A stretch of 64,000 bases of DNA from DASZQL01 sp964391865 (GTDB lineage Bacteria > Planctomycetota > Phycisphaerae > Phycisphaerales > UBA1924). The position numbers and the translations under genes were made by a program. The notes beneath the pieces were generated by a model, which was given only the letters and a program-made list of their open reading frames with translations, ran no database searches and was not told the DNA's origin. This document shows positions 7,513-15,661 of the stretch, one piece after another (position 1 is the first letter of the stretch; the number at the start of each line of letters is the position of its first letter). Location of the stretch: positions 124,001-188,000 of the forward strand of contig CAYMNQ010000001.1 of assembly GCA_964391865.1 (NCBI GenBank), written 5' to 3'.

Positions 7513-9717
7513 TTACTTCACAAAGAGCATTTCGCGGTACGTCGGCAGCGGCCAGAGGTCGTCGGCGACGATGGTTTCGAGTTCGTCCGCCAATTCGCGC
7601 AGGTCGCTCATCAGTGGCAGGACGGCATCCCGCAGGCCCTTCGCGTGCTCGAGCGGCTCGCCGGCGTGGGCGTTGTGTCGTTCGATCGCCGCGTCCAGTT
7701 CGACGGTCTTCTTGTGGAACCGCGTGACGAGATCGACGAATCCTTCGAGCTCGCCGCGGAGGTCGTCGCAGTCGACGCCCGCGCTCTGCGTGGCGTGGAC
7801 CGCGCCGGCGACGTTCGCCTGATGCTTGACGGCGGCGGGCATGATCTGCGTGCGGGCCATACTGGTCATGGTCCTCGCCTCGATGCTGATCTGCTTGGCG
7901 TACTGCTCGAGAAACGTGTGGTAGCGGGCTTCGAGTTCGACCTCGCTGAGCACGCCGTACTTCTTGAAGAGCGCGACCGCCTTCTTGGTCACAAGTGAGG
8001 GGAGCGCGTCGACGGTGTTTCGGAAGTTGGGAAGCCCGCGCTTCTCGGCTTCCTTGTGCCAGGAGATGTCGTAGTTATCGCCGTTGAAGATGACCCGCTT
8101 GTGCTCCTTGATGACGTCCTTCAGCACGCTCTTGACGGCGGCGCGGACCTTCGCGTCGGTGCGGTCCTTGCCGACGGCTTTCTCAAGCTGCGTGGTGATG
8201 GCGTCGAGCGACTCGGCGACCATGGTGTTCAGCACGGTGTTGGGCCACGCGATCGACGCGCTCGACCCGACGGCCCGGAACTCGAACTTGTTGCCGGTGA
8301 ATGCGAAGGGGCTGGTGCGGTTGCGGTCGCTGGTGTGCTGCGGGATCTGCGGGAAGGCGCGGGCGCCGAGATCGAGCTGGGCGCTCTTCATCGTCGAGTT
8401 GGGCGCGCCTTTCTCGACTTGATCCACGATGTCCTGCAGCATGTCGCCCAAGAAGATCGAGATGATCGCCGGGGGCGCTTCGTTCGCGCCGAGCCGGTGG
8501 TCGTTATTCGCGCTGGCAATTGAAGCGCGGAGGATGTCCGCGTGCAGGTCGACCGCGCGGATGACGGCGCAGAGGCACGCGAGGAACTGCATGTTCGTGT
8601 GCGTCTCGTCCTGCGGGTCGAGGAGGTTGACGCCGGTATCGGTCGCCATCGACCAGTTGTTGTGCTTGCCCGAACCGTTGATGCCGGCGAAAGGCTTCTC
8701 GTGCATGAGGCACTGCATGCCGAACTTCGGCGCGTGGTTGCGGAGCACCTGCATGACGAGCTGCTGATGGTCGGCCGCGACGTTCGCGTTCTCGAAGACC
8801 GGCGCGATCTCGAACTGCCCGGGGCTGACCTCGTTGTGGCGCGTTTTCACCGGCACGCCGAGGGAATACAACTCCGCCTCGCACGACGCCATGAACTGGT
8901 GCACGCGCTCGGGGATCGAGCCGAAGTAGTGGTCCTCGAGCTGCTGATCCTTCGGCGCCTTCGCGCCGTAGACCGTACGCCCGCAGAGCAAGAGGTCCTG
9001 CCGCCCGAGGTAGTATCGACGGTCGATCAGGAAGTACTCCTGCTCCGCGCCGCATGTGGTGTTCACGCGCGAAACGCCCGAGTCCGTGCCGAAGAATTTC
9101 AGGAGACGGAGCGCCTGCTCGCTGACGGCATCGATCGAGCGGAGCAGAGGGGTTTTCTTGTCGAGCGCCTCGCCCGTGTAGCTGATGAACGCGGTCGGGA
9201 TGCACAGGGTGACGCTGCTGCCCGAGCGGACGAGGAAGACGGGACTGGTGACGTCCCACGCGGTGTATCCACGAGCTTCGAAGGTGGCGCGGATGCCGCC
9301 CGAGGGGAAGCTGGAAGCGTCCGGCTCGCCGCGGACGAGCGCGCTGCCGGAGAACTCGGTGAGCGCGCCGCCCGAGCCGTCGGGCGAGACGAAGCTGTCG
9401 TGCTTCTCCGCCGTCGCGCCAGTCAGCGGCTGGAACCAGTGCGTGTAATGCGTGGCGCCGCGCTCCATCGCCCAGTCCTTCATCGCGTTCGCGACGGTGT
9501 CGGCGATGGAGCTGTTGATCAGGTCGCCCTTCCGCATCGTGCTCTGCAGCACGCGGAAGACGTCCTTCGGCAGGCGCTCGCGCATCACGCGCTCGGAGAA
9601 GACGTCTTGGCCGAAGATCTCCTGCGGCGGCTCGTGCAGCACGCCGTTGACGTGCCGCTCCTCATGCCACGACGCCACCGCGCTCAACGCCTCAATCCGA
9701 CTGGAGATTTCGCTCAT
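7513..9717 (-). CDS. glnN: Glutamine synthetase type III
   Basis: ATP-dependent ligation of ammonia to glutamate; the large GSIII class, dodecameric in characterised members. The 734-residue length is right for the class. Signature segments include the N-terminal FGQDVFSERVMRERLP, THWFQPLTG with the class-III FVSPDGSGGALTEFSGS, GAEQEYFLID (metal and substrate acids), RHNEVSPGQFEIAPVFE, GINGSGKHNNWSM and NRTSPFAFTGNKFEFR. The C-terminal helical extension special to GSIII is complete, ending in LWPLPTYREMLFVK. The gene is monocistronic between a 260-base leader and a hairpin terminator. I see no PII-type or glutamine-riboswitch signature in the leader. Confidence 0.97.
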   Translation of the reverse strand: MSEISSRIEALSAVASWHEERHVNGVLHEPPQEIFGQDVFSERVMRERLPKDVFRVLQSTMRKGDLINSSIADTVANAMKDWAMERGATHYTHWFQPLTGATAEKHDSFVSPDGSGGALTEFSGSALVRGEPDASSFPSGGIRATFEARGYTAWDVTSPVFLVRSGSSVTLCIPTAFISYTGEALDKKTPLLRSIDAVSEQALRLLKFFGTDSGVSRVNTTCGAEQEYFLIDRRYYLGRQDLLLCGRTVYGAKAPKDQQLEDHYFGSIPERVHQFMASCEAELYSLGVPVKTRHNEVSPGQFEIAPVFENANVAADHQQLVMQVLRNHAPKFGMQCLMHEKPFAGINGSGKHNNWSMATDTGVNLLDPQDETHTNMQFLACLCAVIRAVDLHADILRASIASANNDHRLGANEAPPAIISIFLGDMLQDIVDQVEKGAPNSTMKSAQLDLGARAFPQIPQHTSDRNRTSPFAFTGNKFEFRAVGSSASIAWPNTVLNTMVAESLDAITTQLEKAVGKDRTDAKVRAAVKSVLKDVIKEHKRVIFNGDNYDISWHKEAEKRGLPNFRNTVDALPSLVTKKAVALFKKYGVLSEVELEARYHTFLEQYAKQISIEARTMTSMARTQIMPAAVKHQANVAGAVHATQSAGVDCDDLRGELEGFVDLVTRFHKKTVELDAAIERHNAHAGEPLEHAKGLRDAVLPLMSDLRELADELETIVADDLWPLPTYREMLFVK

Positions 9718-9976
9718 GGCTGCCGTCCTTGTGCGCCCGGGGGATCGGGCTTCGACCGATCAAAGAGAAACGCCAAACGGACCCGATTCGGTCCGGCCTT
9801 GATTGTTCGCAACAACACTGGGGAACTCGCGGCGAAGTGCCCGCCACGGGACGGGAAGATACCAGATTCGCCGAAGAATCGAACGACTGTGGATACGTTC
9901 AGGGCCCGCCACCTAGTTCGGGGCTACGATCGATCGCGACGGTCAATATGCTACGAGATGGCGTTATTTTGCGGTT

Positions 9977-10810
9977 CTAGGCGACGCCCGCACCGAGTTC
10001 ACGCATCAGTTGACTCGCGGCTTCGCCTGGGTCGGATTGTGTTTGGGCGGCGGTGGAGAGCCGCTTCACAAGGGCCGAGCCGACGATGGCAGCGTCCGCA
10101 CCCCCATCGCAAACCACCGCGCGGACATCGTTTGCGGAGCTGATGCCGAAGCCGCAGGCAATCGGCAATTGCGATTGGGCTCGAAGCGCGCGAACGCGCT
10201 GCGCGAGCGCGTCGCTTGCGACCGCGCCACCGACCGTGCCCCCAGCTTGGCCGGTGATACCGACGCGCGCCAGCAAGTAAATGAACCCGCTGCACGCCCG
10301 CGCGATCCGCGCGGCTCGTTCCGGCGATGTCGTCGGCGCGACAAGCAAGGTGAGCGTCAGCCCATTCGCAGCGGCGATCGGCGCGAGCGACTCGGCCTCC
10401 TCCACCGGCACGTCGGGGACGATCAGCCCGTCGAAGCCGGCGCTGGCGGCTGCGCTGATGAACCGCTCCGCGCCCGTGCGGTGCGCGATCGACACGCTCA
10501 CCATGGCAACCAGCGGCACGCGCAGCCCCGCATCGCGCGCGCGGCGAACTTCGCGGAAGATCGCGTCGGGCGTGACGCCGGCTTTGAGCGCGTCGTGCAT
10601 GGCGGCGGCGATCACCGGGCCGTCGGCGATGGGATCGGAGAACGGGATGCCGATCTCGACCGCCGTCGCGCCGCTCGCTTCGAGCGCGCGGAGGATGTCG
10701 CCCATCGTCGCGAGCGAAGGGTGCCCGCCGCAGATGAAAGGGATCAGGCCTTTGCGGCCTCCCGGGCGGGCGCGGAGATCGGAGAACGAGCTGATGAGTC
10801 GGTTGGTCAT
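9977..10810 (-). CDS. trpA: Tryptophan synthase alpha subunit
   Basis: TIM-barrel subunit that splits indole-3-glycerol phosphate to indole and glyceraldehyde 3-phosphate, passing indole to TrpB. The 277-residue protein has both catalytic acids: Glu52 (AVEIGIPFSDP) and Asp63 (DPIADGP). The phosphate-binding GFGISSANDV and GGADAAIVGSALV segments are also intact. There is no trpB or other trp gene next to it. Instead it sits 16 bases downstream of the MazG-like gene, at the end of the run of minus-strand genes that begins at the cobalamin riboswitch, so it may share that transcript. Confidence 0.96.
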   Translation of the reverse strand: MTNRLISSFSDLRARPGGRKGLIPFICGGHPSLATMGDILRALEASGATAVEIGIPFSDPIADGPVIAAAMHDALKAGVTPDAIFREVRRARDAGLRVPLVAMVSVSIAHRTGAERFISAAASAGFDGLIVPDVPVEEAESLAPIAAANGLTLTLLVAPTTSPERAARIARACSGFIYLLARVGITGQAGGTVGGAVASDALAQRVRALRAQSQLPIACGFGISSANDVRAVVCDGGADAAIVGSALVKRLSTAAQTQSDPGEAASQLMRELGAGVA

Positions 10811-10826
10811 GCGCGGCTCGGTTCGC

Positions 10827-11141
10827 TCAGTGCTTGACGCCTGTGACCACGCCCTCGATGGTGTACTTTTCCAGAGCTTTTTCGAGGTTCACGCCGTTGA
10901 TGTTGGCGAGCGTCGTGAGCCACGCGAGCACGTCGGCGAATTCTTCATCGAGATTGGCGCGCTGCTCGGGCGTGGGCGAGCGGCCCGGCGCGTTGTCCAT
11001 CAGCGCGGTCGCGAGTTCGCCCAGCTCTTCCATGAACCACATGAATGTGCCGGGCGTGCCGCGGGCGGCGTCGGTGGCGGAGTACCGTCGGCGGATCAAC
11101 TCCTGGAACGCGGCGAATGTCAGCGGCGGGGACTGGCTCAT
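10827..11141 (-). CDS. MazG-like nucleotide pyrophosphohydrolase domain protein
   Basis: A 104-residue all-alpha protein with the MazG metal-binding pattern: Glu38, Glu39 and Glu42 in FMEELGELATAL, and Glu66, Glu67 and Asp70 in DEEFADVLAWL. Members hydrolyse nucleoside triphosphates or related house-cleaning substrates to monophosphates, usually as dimers or tetramers. It lies 24 bases after the BFD-like gene and 16 before trpA. Its substrate cannot be told from sequence. Single-domain length suggests the short iMazG/RS21-C6 type, not the two-domain MazG. Confidence 0.85.
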   Translation of the reverse strand: MSQSPPLTFAAFQELIRRRYSATDAARGTPGTFMWFMEELGELATALMDNAPGRSPTPEQRANLDEEFADVLAWLTTLANINGVNLEKALEKYTIEGVVTGVKH

Positions 11142-11165
11142 GCGGAGCAGGATAGCCGCTTCGGC

Positions 11166-11411
11166 TTACTCCTTCATGATCGTCCACACTTCATGCGGCG
11201 TGAGGACGTTGAAGTGTGTCCGGCCTGTCTTCAGCATCAACTTCACATACGGCTCGCACATCGTGCAGCCGGTGCAGCAGCCGCTGCGTTCCTTCAGCGC
11301 GTCGAGATCGCACCCTTCGCGCTCGTGCAACTCGCGGAGCGCGGCGAAGGTGACGTCGTGGCAGATGCATCGGTCAACGAGCATGGAACTCACCCGCGGG
11401 TGTGCGGTCAA
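11166..11411 (-). CDS. BFD-like [2Fe-2S] domain protein
   Basis: A small Cys-rich protein: Cys15-x-Cys17 near the N-terminus (DRCICHDV) and a Cys cluster at 45-52 (SGCCTGCTMCEP), the CxC...CxxC layout of the bacterioferritin-associated-ferredoxin-like fold. The TTG start overlaps the preceding stop as TTGA, matching the 4-base overlaps at the two upstream junctions of the operon. An internal ATG ten codons in (at 11384) has only a weak ribosome site but would also give a complete domain. As the last gene of a cobalamin-riboswitch transcript, it could deliver electrons to a corrinoid-handling protein. That role is inference. Confidence 0.8.
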   Translation of the reverse strand: MTAHPRVSSMLVDRCICHDVTFAALRELHEREGCDLDALKERSGCCTGCTMCEPYVKLMLKTGRTHFNVLTPHEVWTIMKE

Positions 11412-12211
11412 TCGTAGTCGTACAGGGAGTTGCTGAGCACATCTCCGAACCAGCCGGTGCCGAGGGCGGCGGGGTCGCCCGTGTACACGCCGCTGGATTG
11501 GGTGAAGGAGCGCGACTCGCTGGTCGCGTGCCCATCGAGCCAGGCGATGCTGGCACCGCCGCCATGCCTGAAGTGGGTGCTGGGGTCGGGGCGGGCGCCG
11601 GGGAAATCGGGCCAGAAGGGCGTCTCGATGAAGCTGTACTCGATGAGTTGGTCGGCGGCGAGGGCCGCGTCGCCGAAGGCGATGGTGCGCTCTGGCGAGC
11701 GGAAGCGGGCACGCTGAGCGCCGGTCGCGTCAGTCATCACAATCCAAGCGCCGGCGGAGAACTTCCGGCGTTCAACGCCGACGAAGGCGTTGTTGTAGCC
11801 ATAGCCGCCGCTGGAGAGTTCGAAGCCCGCGCCGGATTCGCGGAGTTCGGCTGCGCGGGGCGAGAACGCGGGGCAGGCGCGCGCCGCGGCGCTGCCGGCG
11901 GAACTATCCGTCAGATAGGGCGTGATCGGCGCACGCTCGGGAGTGAACGGCTCGCCCGCGTGCGCGCGCCGCCCGTGCCACCGGCGGAGATTCGCGCTAG
12001 CGATGCCTTCCGCGCCGGGTATGGACCGCCCGTCATGGTCGTTCGCATAGAGGTCGCTCGCGGCCTGCAATTGGCGCACGTTCGAGAGGCACTGCACCTG
12101 CCACGCGCCGCGGCGAGCGCGACCGAGCGAGGGTAGCAGGATCCCGAGCAGCAGCGCAAGCACCGCGACCACCACGAGCAACTCGACCAGCGTGAATGCG
12201 CGGCGGGTCAT
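11408..12211 (-). CDS. Type II secretion-like pseudopilin (prepilin N-methylation, H-x-G-DG protein)
   Basis: A 267-residue protein starting MTRRAFTLVELLVVVAVLAL: a prepilin-peptidase site (RRAF|TLVEL, with the Glu at +5) followed by a hydrophobic helix. The C-terminal HFRHGGGASIAWLDGHA is the H-x9-DG motif of the very abundant planctomycete pseudopilin-like family. It is inserted in the inner membrane and possibly processed into a short pseudopilus; individual functions are unknown. Its ATG overlaps the upstream stop (ATGA), so it is translationally coupled to the surface-protein gene before it. Finding it inside a cobalamin-regulated operon is unusual and suggests a dedicated export or uptake part. 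Confidence 0.9.
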   Translation of the reverse strand: MTRRAFTLVELLVVVAVLALLLGILLPSLGRARRGAWQVQCLSNVRQLQAASDLYANDHDGRSIPGAEGIASANLRRWHGRRAHAGEPFTPERAPITPYLTDSSAGSAAARACPAFSPRAAELRESGAGFELSSGGYGYNNAFVGVERRKFSAGAWIVMTDATGAQRARFRSPERTIAFGDAALAADQLIEYSFIETPFWPDFPGARPDPSTHFRHGGGASIAWLDGHATSESRSFTQSSGVYTGDPAALGTGWFGDVLSNSLYDYD

Positions 12212-13503
12212 GGCGTGCTGATGTCCCCCGTCTCCGCGCGGCGGACGCAGCGGAGCAGCAGGGCGCGGTCGCGCGGAGCAATCGTGCCGTCACCGTCCAG
12301 ATCGGCGGCGGCGTTCGCCCCGGCGGCGAGCGATTCCCACGCGTAGACATCCTCGGTGTCGGTCGCTGCGTCGTTGTTCAGGTCGAAGAAGGACTCCTGT
12401 GGGCGCGCGTCGCTGACCGCGCCGACTTCACTTGAAATCTCGCCCAGAACGCCCGCGATGAAGTTCACGCCGTTCGAAATTCTGATAAAGTCGAACGCGC
12501 CGAGATGCGCCGCCGCGCCGTTCACAGGATCGACCGCCCACGCGACATCAAACGCATCCCCCCCACCGCTGCCGGGCGTGACGCCGACCGCAAATGGGTT
12601 GTCGGCGACGGTGTAGAACTCGCTCGCGCCAAGCGACGACGAATCGATGATGTTGTCGGCATTCGTATCGCCCAGCAGCAGCGTGGGCGAGCAATCGGCG
12701 TAGCCCCACACGCCTTCGCGCGTGGCCCCCGGGCTATTTGGATTTTGCAGCACCTGCGTCTCGAACAGCGCCGGGAGCCGAAAAGTTGTGGTGGCGTAGG
12801 ACGACGGGCGGCCCGGGTAGAACATCGCGCTCGGGTACCACGCGATGTTCGCTGGGGGCGTCGGCGTCGCCGCAGCGTCGTCCCATGGTTGTGACTGCAG
12901 AGCGCTGACGGGCGTCACGCTCGGCGGCGTACTCGTTATGTGCGAGCCGGGGATCACGAACCACGGATCGTCCGCGATGCCGTTGGCGTTCACGTCGCGC
13001 GCGATCTCGATGACGGCGCCCTCGGCGAAGCGCCGATTCGGATTCCCCGACACCCACACCGCGTTACCGAAGACGATGAAGTCGAGCCCGAAGGGGTTGC
13101 ACGGGTCGTCGAGCACGGGCTGAGAGAATCGCAGCACGATCGAGCCGCCGAACCCGCCGAGAGAGACGAGCTTAGTGTTGTCGGCGGAGATGGTCCCGCC
13201 GCCGATCGGCGGGCCGAGGGCGCGGGAAGGATGGTTGAAAAGCGGGTTGTTGATGAACTGCCCAGGCGCGGGTTGATACGACACGACGGCGTCGGCGAAG
13301 TCTCCCGCCAATGCGGAAGAGTTCATAGCAGAGACGCACAGGACGCAGAGACGAACTGGATCGTTGAAGCAATCAAGGATCGGGTGCCGGCGCCTTGCGG
13401 GGCTTGATGACGTTAGGTGGCCCGAGTGGGCGAGAGATGCCCCAGAATTCGCAGAAGTTGCCCGCTCACGGCTCGCACATTGATACAGGCGACTGTGCAT
13501 CAC
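12208..13503 (-). CDS. Secreted/cell-surface protein with FGNA motif and EF-hand tail, in the cobalamin operon
   Basis: After a short leader the conserved part begins GDFADAVVSYQPAPGQ, continues through NTKLVSLGGFGGSIVLRF, LDFIVFGNAVWV, and ARDVNANGIADDPWFVIPGS, and ends with two dockerin-like acidic loops (FFDLNNDAATDTEDVYAW; ADLDGDGTIAPRDRALLL). From memory, similar VFGNA / NGNGxxDDxWYxxxGS proteins occur beside btuG/btuB in Bacteroides corrinoid loci; this must be checked. The GTG start overlaps the upstream stop as GTGA, with AAGGGGG as ribosome site. That start adds about 58 unusual residues, and the hydrophobic VRLCVLCVSAM segment, encoded by a GCAGAG-type repeat, resembles a signal peptide. 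The alternative ATG at 13326 would leave no signal peptide. Confidence 0.8.
   Translation of the reverse strand: MMHSRLYQCASRERATSANSGASLAHSGHLTSSSPARRRHPILDCFNDPVRLCVLCVSAMNSSALAGDFADAVVSYQPAPGQFINNPLFNHPSRALGPPIGGGTISADNTKLVSLGGFGGSIVLRFSQPVLDDPCNPFGLDFIVFGNAVWVSGNPNRRFAEGAVIEIARDVNANGIADDPWFVIPGSHITSTPPSVTPVSALQSQPWDDAAATPTPPANIAWYPSAMFYPGRPSSYATTTFRLPALFETQVLQNPNSPGATREGVWGYADCSPTLLLGDTNADNIIDSSSLGASEFYTVADNPFAVGVTPGSGGGDAFDVAWAVDPVNGAAAHLGAFDFIRISNGVNFIAGVLGEISSEVGAVSDARPQESFFDLNNDAATDTEDVYAWESLAAGANAAADLDGDGTIAPRDRALLLRCVRRAETGDISTP
13326..13356. repeat. Single GCAGAG-type repeat arm, within the N-terminal coding region of the surface protein
   Basis: TAGCAGAGACGCACAGGACG... matches the arm sequence of the 3022-3163 and 3610-3736 elements. 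It is read in frame as part of a hydrophobic, signal-peptide-like segment (LCVLCVSAM). Confidence 0.75.
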
Positions 13504-14600
13504 GCCCCCTTGCTCGCGTCGGCGCGGCGCCGACGGCGGGATGCAATGCCCGCACCCGCGAACGTGACCGTCGTGACGACGCCCGGCGCGGGCACGGCGT
13601 AGCGGTAGATTGTCGTGCCGCTGGTGAATGTGGTGTTGTCGAAGTAGCCCACGAGCAACTCGCCGCTCGCGCCGCTCCAGCGCGCGAAGTACGAATCGGT
13701 CGCCAGCCTCGGCGACAGTCGCAGTTCCGCGTTGTCCGGCGCGACACCCGCGCCGCCCAGCGACTCGGCAAGGGCCTCGGCATCGATCACCGCTGCCGAG
13801 CCGAGGTCGCCCGATCCGCCGAAGAAATCGCCGCCGCCGACGAGCAGGTTGCCGAAGCCGTCGAACCCGAGCGATGAGCCGGTGAGCGCGTCGGCGACGG
13901 GGATGCCGGCGTTCTCGAAGTCCAGCGGCGTGGCGCTGGAGGTGATCGCGCTGAGCGGGAAGGCACGCACCTCGCCCGTCTGCGACGGCCCGCCGAAGGC
14001 GAAGCCGTTGCCCGCGTAGAGATATGCCCCATCAGATGTCACGCCCGCGGCGGCGCCGTCGATGTTGCCGACCACTTGCCGCGTGCTCAGCGTTGGAATG
14101 TCAACCATCGCGACAAACGAGCCGTCGATCGTGCTGCCGGTCACGAAGAGCGTCGAATTGCCGGCCCAGTCGGCTTCGCTGTGGTCGAGCGCAAGGCGCG
14201 TCGGCGTGGTGGGCGCGAGCGGGTCGAGCGCGAGCGTCGGAACGAGCAGCACGTCGGGCGTGCCGCCGGCGTAGTTGTCGCCGATGGCGAGCGTTGAGCC
14301 GTCGGGGCTGATGCGCAGGAACGCGGCACCGAAGGAGGGGATCTCTCCCGCGGGGAGCGAGCCGAGCCGCGTGAATGATGAAGCTGAAACCGCATCCTGT
14401 CGGTACACGTCGCCGCCCACGAGGGTGATGACGCGACCGTCGGGCGCGGTGTCCCACACCGTTGCGCCGGCGGGGAGTTCGAACGAGCCGAGGAGTGAAT
14501 ACGCCGGCAATGCCGCGCGGGCACTGGGCGCGATCGCATTCGCGCCGATCACCATCGCCGCCGCGAGGCTCAGCGAACGAAACACACAACGAGATTCCAT
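13500..14600 (-). CDS. Secreted beta-propeller-like protein with PEP-CTERM-type tail, directly behind a cobalamin riboswitch
   Basis: A 366-residue protein with signal peptide MESRCVFRSLSLAAAMVIGA ending in SARA. The body has blade-like repeats (GATVWDTAPDGRVITLVG, FLRISPDGSTLAIGDN, GVTSDGAYLYAGN, LGFDGFGNLLVGGG), which suggest a seven-bladed or similar propeller. The C-terminus PAPGVVTTVTFAGAGIASRR plus Arg-rich end is a PEP-CTERM-like sorting signal. I start it at 14600, where AAGGA precedes the ATG and the signal peptide begins; the frame upstream runs through the riboswitch. In Bacteroides the B12-binding surface protein BtuG is a propeller, so corrinoid capture is a reasonable but untested role. 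It is the first gene of a four-gene overlapping operon. Confidence 0.85.
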   Translation of the reverse strand: MESRCVFRSLSLAAAMVIGANAIAPSARAALPAYSLLGSFELPAGATVWDTAPDGRVITLVGGDVYRQDAVSASSFTRLGSLPAGEIPSFGAAFLRISPDGSTLAIGDNYAGGTPDVLLVPTLALDPLAPTTPTRLALDHSEADWAGNSTLFVTGSTIDGSFVAMVDIPTLSTRQVVGNIDGAAAGVTSDGAYLYAGNGFAFGGPSQTGEVRAFPLSAITSSATPLDFENAGIPVADALTGSSLGFDGFGNLLVGGGDFFGGSGDLGSAAVIDAEALAESLGGAGVAPDNAELRLSPRLATDSYFARWSGASGELLVGYFDNTTFTSGTTIYRYAVPAPGVVTTVTFAGAGIASRRRRRADASKGA

Positions 14601-14751
14601 GACGCCGATCCTTCCGAATTCATCCTGAGTCGCGCAGGACGGCTCCCGAGCCGATGGTTCGGCCCTCGCGGCGGGTTGATGCGGGTGGATCGGGGCCGCC
14701 GGGAGCGCGCGGCCGCACGACCCGCCGCCCCGATTCGCGAGGGCAACAGGC

Positions 14752-14952
14752 ACACGGTCGTCGGCAGGTCTTCCGGCTCCGGGCGTCGATCGACTGCGGC
14801 CCACCTTCCCGATCTCTTGCGAGATCAGTGGTTCTCCTCGTGAAGCACGAGGGGGCCGAACGTCATTCGCCCGATACGGCGGCGCGTCCGCGGCGGCATT
14901 TCACCGCACTTCCCTTTTCACCCCGCGTGTTCAAACGCGGGGCACCGATGAC
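14752..14952 (-). promoter_or_regulatory. Cobalamin riboswitch
   Basis: On the minus strand the element reads, in order: GGTGCC; a CCCCGCG/CGCGGGG hairpin; GAAAAGGGAA; CGGTGAAATGCCG; CCACTG (14826-14831); GGGAAGG (14804-14810); and the B12 box AGCCGGAAGACCTGCC (14763-14778). These are the conserved landmarks of the adenosylcobalamin/corrinoid riboswitch in the right order and spacing. About 150 bases separate it from the first gene. That stretch holds GCCCTCGCG ... CGCGAGGGC, which could fold into an expression-platform hairpin. Repression of the downstream operon by cobalamin is the expected behaviour. Confidence 0.9.
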
Positions 14953-15040
14953 TGAGCGGAGACTACACGCGCCGTCGCGCACGTGCAACCAGAGTGGGCA
15001 GAAACAATCGAATGAGTGCACAACCGCTCACGCGAAACAC

Positions 15041-15661
15041 CTACGCGCGATCGCGCTCGCGCGGCGCGGTCTGAGATCGCTCGCCCGGTCGGCGCTCGTC
15101 GCTGCTCGACTGCGCCGAGCGCGACAGCGGGATCTGACTGCGCAGGAAATTCCCCACCCGGTCCAGATCGGCGGCGAGCAGCTTCGCCTCCTTCTCCAGC
15201 GGGTTGTCGACCGTGATCGACTTCTTCGAGAACGACACGGTGAAGACGATGCGCGGGCCCGACGGGTCGGCCGGAACGGCCGGGTCGATCGGCTTGATTT
15301 CTGCCATCTTCGACGGTGTTCTCGGCGTCACGGTTGAATTCGTCGCGACTGGTGACGAGCGCAGCGGGCCGATCGACCACCACAGCCCGCCGAACGCGAG
15401 CAGCAGGCACGCCGCCGCCAGGGTCAGCCCCGCGGTATGGCGCAGGTTCCACGCGGACGAGACCGGCATCGGTGGACTCGACAGCCGCGGCAAGACATCG
15501 CGGCGCAGACCGACCGGGCGCGCCGACTCCGCGGCGGCTTCTTCGCGCAGCAGCGACTCGATCTCGCTCAATGAGGCGTGCGAACCACGCGGGTGCGCGC
15601 CGTCATCGAGCGCCCGCCACGCCGACCATTGTTGTACCAGCCGAGTGAGTGACGAAAGCAT
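15041..15661 (-). CDS. Single-pass membrane protein, probable anti-sigma factor partner
   Basis: A 206-residue protein with a cytoplasmic N-terminus of about 70 residues, one membrane helix (TAGLTLAAACLLLAFGGLWW) and an outside domain of about 100 residues. No family motif is recognised and no zinc-binding HxxxCxxC (ZAS) motif is seen. Its start overlaps the stop of the ECF sigma gene (TGATG), and the sigma gene in turn overlaps the gene before it. A membrane protein encoded directly after, and coupled to, an ECF sigma factor is most often its anti-sigma factor, so that role is inferred from context only. Confidence 0.7.
   Translation of the reverse strand: MLSSLTRLVQQWSAWRALDDGAHPRGSHASLSEIESLLREEAAAESARPVGLRRDVLPRLSSPPMPVSSAWNLRHTAGLTLAAACLLLAFGGLWWSIGPLRSSPVATNSTVTPRTPSKMAEIKPIDPAVPADPSGPRIVFTVSFSKKSITVDNPLEKEAKLLAADLDRVGNFLRSQIPLSRSAQSSSDERRPGERSQTAPRERDRA

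Noticed and set aside
9718..9976. Glutamine riboswitch or other known leader RNA before glnN
   Set aside because: I could not find the glnA-motif consensus; only ordinary short hairpins are seen.
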